The position numbers and the translations under genes are program-made. Under the pieces are notes generated by a model, which did no database searches, was not told the origin of the DNA, and worked only from the letters and a program-made list of their open reading frames with translations. DNA of 64,000 bases from CAMAVH01 sp036500145 (lineage in GTDB: Bacteria > Pseudomonadota > Alphaproteobacteria > SMXQ01). Of the stretch, positions 16,567-24,341 are shown piece after piece. How positions within the stretch are numbered: position 1 is the first letter of the stretch; each line of letters starts with the position of its first letter. Location: NCBI GenBank assembly GCA_036500145.1, contig DASYCO010000048.1, positions 1 through 64,000 on the forward strand. Reading direction: 5' to 3'.

Positions 16567-17766
16567 TTAAGCCAATAGGCCCAGGGATTTATGGGCCCCC
16601 AGGCGGCCGATGTCGCCGGCCAGGCCCCACCAGTCGCGCGCCACCGTGGCATAGACCGCCCGGTAGTCGGTGCTGAACTTAAGGTCGCCGGCTTCCAGGT
16701 CCTCCAGGTTCGGCTGGGCGCCGTGGAAACCGCCCTTGATCCGGCCGCCCAGCAGCAGGTGCGGCGCGGCGGTGCCGTGGTCGGTGCCCTTGCTGGCGTT
16801 CTCGTTGGCACGCCGGCCGAACTCCGAATAGGTGAGCATCAGCACGTCGTTCCAGTGGCCGGTGACGAGCATCGCCTCGCGGAAGGCGGCCAAGCCCTCG
16901 GCGAGCTGCCTGAGCAGGTTGTCGTGCTGGCCGCGCTGGTTGACGTGGGTGTCGAAGCTGCCGAGGCTCACCTTCAGCACCGGCACGCCGGCGTCAGCGA
17001 CGATGAGCTGCGCCGCCGTCTTGAGCTCGTTGCCGAAGGCCGTGCTGGGGAAGGCCACCGGCAGAGCCGGCGGCTCGGCGAAGAGCGGCGCCAGCTTGGT
17101 GGAGGCGTCGAGCAACTCGGCGCGCGTGCGCAGGATGTAGCCGAGTGCGCCGCCGCCGGAGCTATCCTTCACCGCCTGGATCTTCTTCGCCTGGGCGATG
17201 AACTGGTCGGGCTTACCGATGATGACGTTGCGCATGGCGCTGCCGGTGAGCGGCCCGAACTCATAGTCGCCGATGACGATGCCGTCGGCCGTCCTGCCGA
17301 CGTCGCCATGCAGCGTGGAGGCGACCCAGCCCTCGCTCAGCGTCTCCTCGCTCTTGGAGGCCGTCTCCCAGATCTCGATGGAGCGGAAATGCGAGCGGTT
17401 GGGCTGCGGATAGCCGACGCCGCACAGAATGCCGAGATCGCCCTTGTCCCAGGCGGCCATCAGCGGCTTCAGCGCCGGGTTGAAGGCGAGCCCATCGCCG
17501 AGCGTGAGCATCTCCTCTCCGGGCAGCACCAGGCTCGGGCGCATCTGCGGCAGGTTGGGATCGGCATAGGGGATGACGGTATTCAGCCCATCGTTGCCGC
17601 CCTTCAGCTCGACCAGCACGAAGACGCGCTTGCCGATGCGGCTGGCGGGCAGGCGTCGCGCCGCCTGCGCGTAGGCGCGCAAAGGCCCGGGCGCGCCGTA
17701 CATCACCGGCACGAGGGCGGCGGCGCCCAGAATCTTGAGGCTGTCGCGGCGGGACAGGCGGATCAT
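16567..17766 (-). CDS. DUF1501 protein, Tat-exported
   Basis: A 399-residue DUF1501 protein of the alkaline-phosphatase/sulfatase-like superfamily, function unassigned. The N-terminus has a textbook twin-arginine signal (LSRRDSLKILGAAALVPV). Family landmarks are VFVLVELKGGNDGLNTVIPY, the FDTHVNQRGQHDNLLRQLAEGL region, and EFGRRANEN followed by DHGTAAPHLLLGG. Together these resemble the metal-binding segments of the superfamily. It lies 10 bases downstream of the DUF1800 gene. The two are a common neighbour pair in proteobacteria and planctomycetes and probably form one operon, acting in the periplasm. Confidence 0.88.
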   Translation of the reverse strand: MIRLSRRDSLKILGAAALVPVMYGAPGPLRAYAQAARRLPASRIGKRVFVLVELKGGNDGLNTVIPYADPNLPQMRPSLVLPGEEMLTLGDGLAFNPALKPLMAAWDKGDLGILCGVGYPQPNRSHFRSIEIWETASKSEETLSEGWVASTLHGDVGRTADGIVIGDYEFGPLTGSAMRNVIIGKPDQFIAQAKKIQAVKDSSGGGALGYILRTRAELLDASTKLAPLFAEPPALPVAFPSTAFGNELKTAAQLIVADAGVPVLKVSLGSFDTHVNQRGQHDNLLRQLAEGLAAFREAMLVTGHWNDVLMLTYSEFGRRANENASKGTDHGTAAPHLLLGGRIKGGFHGAQPNLEDLEAGDLKFSTDYRAVYATVARDWWGLAGDIGRLGAHKSLGLLA

Positions 17767-17776
17767 GACGAACCCT

Positions 17777-19153
17777 TTACTTCAGCTGATAGACGGGATC
17801 GAGGAACAGCGCGGCGAGGCGCACGCGCGCCGAGGCATCGGCGGACGGCGGGTTGGCCGGCGGCTTGGCGAGCAGCAGCGTGCGCAGCTCCGCTTCCGCC
17901 GCGACGCCCTTGGGGCCGGCCATGGATTCGTCGGTCGCCATCGGCAGCGACGGGGGCGCGGGCTTGCCGGGCCGCACCATGTTGGCCGGGACCGCGCCGA
18001 GCCGGTCGCCGCGCAGCAGGCGCTGCAGGAACTGTTCGCGCGCCAGCAGCGTGTCGGTGCTGATCCAGGCCGTGTAGCCGGGCCAACCCTTGACGTTGGG
18101 CGGATCGAAGATGTCCTCGCCGAGGCGCTTGCCATAGCGCGCCAGGGTGACGTCGTCGACCGGAGTGTTCTTGAAGAAGCGCACGGTGCCGACGAGCAGT
18201 TCGACGGGCGACTTGATCAGCTCGCCGCGGTTGGCCTGCGCCCAGAAGGCTTCCGAGGTCAGTAGCGCCGACATCAGCGGCTTGATCTCGTAACGCCCGT
18301 CGCGGAAGACGGCGGCGAGGCGCTTGACCTCCGCTGCGTCGGGCATTGGCGAGACGAACTCGCGCCACATCTTGCCGGCGACATATTCGGCCGTGCGCGG
18401 CTGCTGCAGGATGATGCGCAGGATGTCGCCGCCGTCGAAACGGCCCGTCTGGCCGAGGAAGGTCTTCCCGCCCGCGTCGTGGATGCGCGGATTGTCGACG
18501 AAATGCACGCGGTCGCGGTCCGTCGTCCAGCCCGTGAAGGCGCGCGCCGCCTCCTTGATGTCGGCTTCCGTGTAATGGCCCTCGCCGAGCGTGAACAACT
18601 CCAGCAGCTCGCGGGCGAAATTCTCATTGGGCTTCTGCTTGCGGTTCAGCCGGTTGTCTAGATAGTCGAGCATGACAGGATCGCGCGCGACGGCGTTCAG
18701 CAGCGTCGCGAAATTGCCGAGCCCCTCGCGGCGCAGCAGCGCGTTCTGCCGGAAATGCAGGATCGGCGAGCGCGTCTTGCGCAGCGACGAGGTGAAATGG
18801 TTGTGCCAGAACAGCGTCATCCGCTCGGTGACGGGCGACGGCGTGGCGAGCATCTCGCCGTACCACCAGGCCTTCAGGGCGAGAACGCGCTCGTTGGTCA
18901 GCTTGACCAGGGCCTTGCGGTCGTCGGCATCGAGCTTGCCGAGGGTGGGATAGACATGGGCCGCGTCGCCGAGCCAGTCCGGGCCGGGCGTGACCGCCTC
19001 GCGGCGCGCGCCGTCGAGGATCGCCTGCACCGCCTGCGCGCGGGTGAGCCCATGCAGGGCGGCGGCTTCCTCCTCGGTGGCGCCGAAGCCGACGCGGGCG
19101 AGCAGATGGCGGGTGTCGGCGGCGTCGAGCGGCTGCGTGGCGGTGGATTCCAT
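17777..19153 (-). CDS. DUF1800 family protein
   Basis: A 458-residue DUF1800 protein, function unknown. Family features include the start DTRHLLARVGFGAT, the segment MTLFWHNHFTSS, PNENFARELLELFTLGEGHYTE and DPPNVKGWPGYTAWI. The last two are the signature of DUF1800. The ATG at 19153 gives a protein with no obvious signal peptide, and a longer upstream frame adds none either. This is notable because the partner DUF1501 protein is exported by Tat; co-export as a complex is one possibility. It is first in a two-gene operon. Confidence 0.87.
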   Translation of the reverse strand: MESTATQPLDAADTRHLLARVGFGATEEEAAALHGLTRAQAVQAILDGARREAVTPGPDWLGDAAHVYPTLGKLDADDRKALVKLTNERVLALKAWWYGEMLATPSPVTERMTLFWHNHFTSSLRKTRSPILHFRQNALLRREGLGNFATLLNAVARDPVMLDYLDNRLNRKQKPNENFARELLELFTLGEGHYTEADIKEAARAFTGWTTDRDRVHFVDNPRIHDAGGKTFLGQTGRFDGGDILRIILQQPRTAEYVAGKMWREFVSPMPDAAEVKRLAAVFRDGRYEIKPLMSALLTSEAFWAQANRGELIKSPVELLVGTVRFFKNTPVDDVTLARYGKRLGEDIFDPPNVKGWPGYTAWISTDTLLAREQFLQRLLRGDRLGAVPANMVRPGKPAPPSLPMATDESMAGPKGVAAEAELRTLLLAKPPANPPSADASARVRLAALFLDPVYQLK

Positions 19154-19340
19154 GGAATGGCTTCCGGTTCCGTGAACGACGATCCCCCGCATGCCCCGTT
19201 CGATTCGGGCATTTCCCATTATACGCGGGTTCGTTCAGTTTCCGTCGCGCAGATCCGAAAGGCCGTGAAATCCGGACTTTTAGGAAAATCCGGCGCTTCA
19301 TCTCTCAATGAAGCCAGGTGCCTCAATGAGGCCGGCTGCC

Positions 19341-20264
19341 TTAATGAAGCGGGGTGCGCGGTTCCGCCGCGACGGGCGTAATGCGCGTCAGCTTGTCGGG
19401 GTTGCGCGTGATGTAGAGCGCGACGATGCGCTCGCCCTCGATCTCCAGCGCCGTGGTCTGCACCGCCTGGCCCGCGTCGTTCACGTACATGATGCCGGGC
19501 AAGCCGTCGATCGTGCAGAAGACCGGACGGCCGATGGGCCTGGAATAGTTGGGCGCGACGCCTTCGGAATACTTGCGCGCGAGGCCCGCGAAGAAGCGCG
19601 CCACCTTGTCGTCGCCGTAGAGCGGGTTGAGCGCCGCCGGGGCCTTGCCGCCGCCGTCGCTGTAGGCGATGACGTCCGCCGCCAGCAGCTGGCGCAGCGC
19701 GCCGACGTCACCGCCCTGCGAGGCGGCGAAGAAGGCGCGCGCAATGTCCTTGCCGCGTTCCTTGGTGACCGGGAAGCGCGGCCGCGCCGCCTGCACATGC
19801 TGGCGCGCGCGGGCGGCGAGCTGGCGGCAGGCCGCCGGATCGCGGTCGATGGCCTTGGCGACCTCCTCGAATTCCATGCCGAAGACGTCGTGCAGCAGGA
19901 AGGCGGCGCGCTCGAGCGGCGACAGCCGCTCCAGCGCCATCATCAGGGTGAGCGTCACCTCGTCCTTGTTGCTCGCCATCTCGATCATGGGCTCCATCTC
20001 GACGATGGGCTCGGGCAGCCAGGGGCCGACGTAGGCCTCGCGCCGCGACCGCGCCGACTTGATCTGGTCGAGGCAGAGACGCGTGACCGTGCGCGACAGG
20101 AAGGCGCCTGCGTCGCGCACGGCCGAACGGTCGACCTGATGCCAGCGGATGTAGGCCTCCTGCACCATGTCCTCCGCCTCCGCCAGCGAGCCGAGCATGC
20201 GATAGGCGATGCGCAGCAGGCGCGGACGGAGAGGCGCGAAGGAGGTGGCGGCATCTTCGGTCAT
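19341..20264 (-). CDS. ECF41-type RNA polymerase sigma factor with SnoaL-like C-terminal extension
   Basis: A 307-residue extracytoplasmic-function sigma factor. Region sigma2 is RLLRIAYRMLGSLAEAEDMVQEAYIRW and sigma4 is LSPLERAAFLLHDVFGMEFEEVAKAI. It carries the group ECF41 hallmarks: WLPEP in the linker, a C-terminal SnoaL-like domain with DGGGK, and a terminal NPDKL. In this group the extension controls sigma activity in place of an anti-sigma factor. ATG 20264, after an AGGA box, is chosen over an upstream TTG. It follows the carboxymuconolactone decarboxylase-like gene by 15 bases, and both should be read from the promoter at 20774-20800. Confidence 0.92.
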   Translation of the reverse strand: MTEDAATSFAPLRPRLLRIAYRMLGSLAEAEDMVQEAYIRWHQVDRSAVRDAGAFLSRTVTRLCLDQIKSARSRREAYVGPWLPEPIVEMEPMIEMASNKDEVTLTLMMALERLSPLERAAFLLHDVFGMEFEEVAKAIDRDPAACRQLAARARQHVQAARPRFPVTKERGKDIARAFFAASQGGDVGALRQLLAADVIAYSDGGGKAPAALNPLYGDDKVARFFAGLARKYSEGVAPNYSRPIGRPVFCTIDGLPGIMYVNDAGQAVQTTALEIEGERIVALYITRNPDKLTRITPVAAEPRTPLH

Positions 20265-20279
20265 GGCAGTCCTCAAGCC

Positions 20280-20738
20280 CTAGGCGGCGCTCTTCTTGTC
20301 GACCGGGTGGATCGAGCGGAAGCCGATGGAGAAGCGGTTCCAGGCGTTGATCGTGGTGATCGCCAGGGTGAGGTTGACGATCTCCTCGTCGCTGAACTGC
20401 GCCTTCACGGCCTCGAAGTCCGCGTCGGGCGCGTGGGTCTGCGAGACCAGGGTCAGCGCCTCGGTCCAGGCCAGGGCGGCGCGCTCGCGATCGGTGAAGA
20501 GCGGCGATTCCTGCCAGGCGTCGAGCAGCATCAGGCGTTCCGCCGTCTCGCCGGCGGCGATGGCGTCGCGCGAATGCATGTGGATGCAGAAGGCGCAGCC
20601 GTTGATCTGCGAGGCGCGCATCTTCACCAGCTCCAGAAGGCTATGCTCCAGGCCGCTCTCGGCCGGGATCTTGGTCAGCTCCATCATGGCCTTCAAGACC
20701 TTGGGAGCAGCGGCGTAGTAGTTCATGCGCGGGGTCAT
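20280..20738 (-). CDS. Carboxymuconolactone decarboxylase / AhpD-like protein, ECF41 partner
   Basis: A 152-residue AhpD-fold protein with the redox motif NGCAFCIHMHSRDA (CxxC followed by His). It is therefore more likely a disulfide-based peroxidase or reductase partner than a true decarboxylase. Family segments such as LVKMRASQINGC and FSDEEIVNLTLAI are intact. The ATG at 20738 follows GGAG at good spacing. ECF41 sigma genes are usually linked to exactly this kind of gene (carboxymuconolactone decarboxylase, oxidoreductase or epimerase). It is first in the operon and lies downstream of an ECF41-like promoter. Confidence 0.9.
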   Translation of the reverse strand: MTPRMNYYAAAPKVLKAMMELTKIPAESGLEHSLLELVKMRASQINGCAFCIHMHSRDAIAAGETAERLMLLDAWQESPLFTDRERAALAWTEALTLVSQTHAPDADFEAVKAQFSDEEIVNLTLAITTINAWNRFSIGFRSIHPVDKKSAA

Positions 20739-20773
20739 GGCATCATCTCCGATGAAGGTGGGTTCGATGCTAA

Positions 20774-20800
20774 GACGAGGTGGCGAGGCCGGATGTGACA
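20774..20800 (-). promoter_or_regulatory. ECF41-type promoter
   Basis: On the minus strand there is TGTCACA (20794-20800), a 16-base spacer and CGTC (20774-20777), lying 36-62 bases before the AhpD-like start. TGTCACA and CGTC are the reported -35 and -10 elements of ECF41 sigma factors, so the operon probably activates itself. Confidence 0.8.
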
Positions 20801-20918
20801 TGCCGGCGACGGAATTTTGCGCATTCCCGCCCGCTTGCCGCAAGCTTCGGGAAATTTCCAGGGATTCCGCCGTTTTCCTCGCTGGCCGACCGGCGGGGGC
20901 CCCCTTACACTGACGCCA

Positions 20919-23789
20919 ATGTCCTCCCCGACCGCATCCCCCCGTCTCGCCTCCTTCGCGCCCGTGCTGGTCACCGGCATCAGCCGCGCCGTGACCGTCA
21001 CAGCCGATGGCGAGATCGTCGAGATGCCGCCGCGCGAAATGGCGCGCCACCTAGGCCTGCACCGCCCGCAAGACGGCGGCCTGTTCGAGGGCGCGCCGCC
21101 GATCCTCTGCCACGCGCCCGCCACCACACGCCGCCTCAACGTGCCGCAGTTCCCGGCGCGCGACGTGCTGGAACTCTTCGCCTTCGTCTGCCCGGCACGC
21201 TTCTGCCTGCCGACGCCGCGCGGCGTCGCCGAGGCGCTCGGCCTGACGGTCGGCGCCGGCCTGCTGGCCGAAGCGGAAGCCCTGCAGGCCGCCGCCGGCC
21301 TGCTGCTCGACAGGCTGGCCAAGCTCGAGGGCGAACCCTTGCGCGAAGCCACCGAGATCGCGCGCGCCATGACCCGCGTCGGCTGGGCCTGGGGGCCCGA
21401 ATGCATGGCGGCGCTCGGCACCGTCGCGCCGGCCGAAGCGCCCGTCGTCGGCCAGACCAGCCTCGGCCCGCTGCGCGTCTGGATGAAGCTGCGCGAATGG
21501 CAGGACGAGCCGCCGCCCGCCCCGCCCGGCCACCTGCCGGTCGATCCCGAAGAGGCGCGCGAGCGCCTGGCCGACATGATCGGCCAGAACCAGGACGGGA
21601 CTGCGCGAGAGGCGCGGCCCCAGCAGTCGGACTATGCCGCCGCCGCCAGCGCCGCCTTCGCGCCGCGCGACGCCGCCGGCGATCCGCGCGTCGTGCTGGC
21701 CGAGGCCGGCACCGGCACCGGCAAGACGCTCGGCTACATCGCGCCCGCCAGCCTGTGGGCGGAGAAGAACAAGGGCGCCGTCTGGCTCAGCACCTACACG
21801 CGCAACCTGCAACGCCAGCTCGACGTCGAGCTCGACCGGCTGCACCCCGATCCGCTGGAGAAGGCGTCGCGCGTCGTCATCCGCAAGGGCCGCGAGAACT
21901 ACCTCTGCCTGCTCAACCTCGAAGAGCAGGTGAACCGCGCCGCCGTGACGCCGCGCGAGACGGTGGCGACCGCCCTGATGGCGCGCTGGGCGCGGGCCAC
22001 GCGCGACGGCGACATGGTCGGCGGCGACTTCCCCTCCTGGCTGGCGCAGCTGCTCGGCTACGCGCCGACGCTCGGCCTGACGGACCGGCGCGGCGAATGC
22101 ATCTACGCGGCCTGCGACCATTGGCGCAAATGCTTCATCGAGAAGACGGTGCGCCGCGCGCGCCACGCCGACATCGTGGTGGCCAACCACGCGTTGGTCA
22201 TGGCGCAGGCGGCGCTCGCCGGCCTCGACGACGCCAACGTGCCGACGCGCTACGTCTTCGACGAGGGCCACCACCTGTTCGACGCGGCGGATTCCGCCTT
22301 CGCCGCCCATCTCGGCGGCCGCGAGACGGCGGAGCTGCGCCGCTGGCTGCTCGGCGCCGAGACGACCAGCGGGCGCCCGTCGCGCGCGCGCGGCCTGCAG
22401 AAGCGCATCGGCGACCTGTTCGCGGGCGACGGCGAAGCGGAAGACCTGCTGACGACGGCCCTGCGCGCCGCCCGCGCGCTTCCCGGCGACGGCTGGCAGA
22501 AGCGCCTGGCGGAAGACCAGGCCTTGTCCGGCGTCCCTCGGGGTGCCACGGAAGTGTTCCTTGGCTTCGTGCGCCAGCAGGTGCTGGCCCGTGCGCCCGA
22601 CGCCGAGGCCGGCTACAGCCTGGAAGCGGAGAAGACGCCGCTGATCGGCGGCCTCGCCGCTGCCGCGCTGGCGCTCGACGAAGCCCTTCAGGCGCTGCAG
22701 ACGCCCATCGCCAAGCTCGGCGCCAAGCTGGCGCGCATGCTCGACGAGAAGTCGGACGAGCTGGACACGACGACGCGCCAACGCCTGGAAGGCGCGCTGA
22801 AGAGCCTGGAGCGCCGCGCCGCCATGCCGCTGGTCGCCTGGCGCGCCATGCTGGCGACCGTCGACGACGACGCGCCGCCCGACTTCGCCGACTGGTTCTC
22901 CGTCGAGCGCATCGACGGCCGCGAGGTCGACGTCGGCCTGCACCGCCACTGGGTCGACCCGACGACGCCCTTCGCCCGCTACGTGCTGGAGCCGTCGCAC
23001 GGCGCGCTCATCACCTCCGCCACCCTGCGCGACAGCGGCCCTCTCGCCGCCGACGCCGATCCGGCGAACGAAAACTGGCAGAGCGCCGAGGCGCGCAGCG
23101 GCGCCCGGCATCTGCCGACCCCGGCGCAACACATCAGCGTGCCATCGCCATTCGACTACGCCGCCTGCACCCGCGTGCTGGTCGTCACCGACGTGGCGAA
23201 GGCCAACCCGGCTGCCGTGGCGAGCGCCTATCGCAGCCTGTTCCTCGCCTCCGGCGGCGGCGCGCTCGGCCTCTTCACCTCAATCGCGCGGCTGCGCGAC
23301 GTGCATTCGCGCATCGCGCCCGCTCTGGAGGACGCCGACATCACTCTGCTGGCGCAGCATGTCGACGGGCTCGACACCGGCACTTTGGTCGACATCTTCC
23401 GCGCCGAGGAGGACAGCTGCCTGCTCGGCACCGATGCCGTGCGCGACGGCGTCGACGTGCCGGGCCGCGCGCTCCGCCTGATCGTGTTCGACCGCGTGCC
23501 CTGGCCGCGCCCGGACATCCTGCACAAGGCGCGCCGCCAGGCCTTCGGCGGCAAGGCCTGGGACGAGACGCTCGCCCGGCTCAAGCTGAAGCAGGCCTAC
23601 GGCCGCCTCATCCGCCGCGCCGGCGACGCCGGCGTGTTCGTCATGCTCGATTCGGCGCTGCCGAGCCGGCTCGCCACCGCCTTCCCGCCCGGCGTCGCCG
23701 TGCAGCGCCTGGGCCTGGCCGAAGCCGTCACCGAAATTAGGAACTTTTTCGCATCGCCCGGCGTTTCCAACCCGACCAAACCGGCGTAG
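20919..23789 (+). CDS. DinG/XPD-like ATP-dependent DNA helicase
   Basis: A 956-residue superfamily 2 helicase of the DinG/XPD type, probably acting in DNA repair or on R-loops and forked DNA. Walker A is AEAGTGTGKTLGYIAP near residue 261, and the DExH box is YVFDEGHHLFD near 447. Four cysteines lie between them (ENYLCLL near 329, then CIYAACDHWRKC near 394-405), at the place where XPD/DinG proteins hold a [4Fe-4S] cluster. C-terminal motifs include ALITSATLRD and GTDAVRDGVDVPG, and the arginine-finger region is KQAYGRLIRR. The N-terminal 240 residues are extra and not recognised. The ATG at 20919 begins the conserved frame. A TerB-like gene follows after 23 bases. Confidence 0.9.
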   Translation: MSSPTASPRLASFAPVLVTGISRAVTVTADGEIVEMPPREMARHLGLHRPQDGGLFEGAPPILCHAPATTRRLNVPQFPARDVLELFAFVCPARFCLPTPRGVAEALGLTVGAGLLAEAEALQAAAGLLLDRLAKLEGEPLREATEIARAMTRVGWAWGPECMAALGTVAPAEAPVVGQTSLGPLRVWMKLREWQDEPPPAPPGHLPVDPEEARERLADMIGQNQDGTAREARPQQSDYAAAASAAFAPRDAAGDPRVVLAEAGTGTGKTLGYIAPASLWAEKNKGAVWLSTYTRNLQRQLDVELDRLHPDPLEKASRVVIRKGRENYLCLLNLEEQVNRAAVTPRETVATALMARWARATRDGDMVGGDFPSWLAQLLGYAPTLGLTDRRGECIYAACDHWRKCFIEKTVRRARHADIVVANHALVMAQAALAGLDDANVPTRYVFDEGHHLFDAADSAFAAHLGGRETAELRRWLLGAETTSGRPSRARGLQKRIGDLFAGDGEAEDLLTTALRAARALPGDGWQKRLAEDQALSGVPRGATEVFLGFVRQQVLARAPDAEAGYSLEAEKTPLIGGLAAAALALDEALQALQTPIAKLGAKLARMLDEKSDELDTTTRQRLEGALKSLERRAAMPLVAWRAMLATVDDDAPPDFADWFSVERIDGREVDVGLHRHWVDPTTPFARYVLEPSHGALITSATLRDSGPLAADADPANENWQSAEARSGARHLPTPAQHISVPSPFDYAACTRVLVVTDVAKANPAAVASAYRSLFLASGGGALGLFTSIARLRDVHSRIAPALEDADITLLAQHVDGLDTGTLVDIFRAEEDSCLLGTDAVRDGVDVPGRALRLIVFDRVPWPRPDILHKARRQAFGGKAWDETLARLKLKQAYGRLIRRAGDAGVFVMLDSALPSRLATAFPPGVAVQRLGLAEAVTEIRNFFASPGVSNPTKPA

Positions 23790-23812
23790 CTGTCGCCTCC
23801 AAGAGGATACCC

Positions 23813-24220
23813 ATGAGCATCGACCATCACGACGCCCTGATCTATTCCATGCTGCTGGTGTCTGCCGCCGACGGCAACATGACCGACGCGGAGATGACCA
23901 CCATCGGCGAGATCGTGCGCACCCTGCCGATCTTCGCCGACTACGACATCGAAGGCCTGCCGAAGGCGACCAAGGCGTTCGCCAAGCTGATGGAAGACGA
24001 GGACGGGCTGGAAGGCGCGCTCAAGTACGTGAAGAAGCACCTGCCGAAGCACCTGCGCGAGACGGCCTATGCGCTGGCCGTCGACGTCGTCGCGGTCGAC
24101 CAGGAAGCCAGCCAGGAAGAGCTACGCATGCTCGAGATGATGCGCCACCGCCTGGACGTCGAGCGGCTCGCCGCCGCCGGCATCGAACGCGGCGCCGCCG
24201 CGCGCTACGCGCGGTCGTAG
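23813..24220 (+). CDS. TerB-like protein
   Basis: A 135-residue all-alpha protein of the TerB/DjlA-N superfamily (MLLVSAADGNMTDAEMTTIGEIV ... ALAVDVVAVDQEASQEELRMLEMM). The two Asp-rich EF-hand-like turns (AADGNMTDAE and AVDQEASQEE) are typical and may bind metal. No other tellurite-resistance genes are present, so resistance should not be inferred from the family name. It begins 23 bases after the helicase stop behind a GAGGA box and is probably cotranscribed with it. It ends before a double-hairpin intergenic element. Confidence 0.82.
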   Translation: MSIDHHDALIYSMLLVSAADGNMTDAEMTTIGEIVRTLPIFADYDIEGLPKATKAFAKLMEDEDGLEGALKYVKKHLPKHLRETAYALAVDVVAVDQEASQEELRMLEMMRHRLDVERLAAAGIERGAAARYARS

Positions 24221-24244
24221 GCGGCTCGCCCATCCCCATTCCTC

Positions 24245-24323
24245 ATGGCCGGACTTGGTCCGGCCATCCGCCTTCTGCGTCGATGGATTGCAAGGCGTGG
24301 ATGCCCGCAACAAGTGCGGGCAT
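24245..24323. repeat. Double-hairpin REP-like intergenic element
   Basis: There are two perfect hairpins: ATGGCCGGAC / GTCCGGCCAT (24245-24254, 24258-24267) and ATGCCCGCA / TGCGGGCAT (24301-24309, 24315-24323). They lie between convergent genes. Similar paired hairpins recur in alphaproteobacterial genomes. It could also end transcription from both sides. Confidence 0.6.
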
Positions 24324-24341
24324 GACGGCTTTCTAAGGCCG

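Noticed and set aside
21051..23132. A minus-strand open frame of about 690 codons opposite the helicase gene
   Set aside because: The translation is Arg/Gly/Ala-rich without domains, and the helicase frame is unambiguous.
23813..24220. Tellurite resistance locus
   Set aside because: Only a TerB-like protein is present, with no terA, terC, terD or terZ. The family name does not establish the phenotype.
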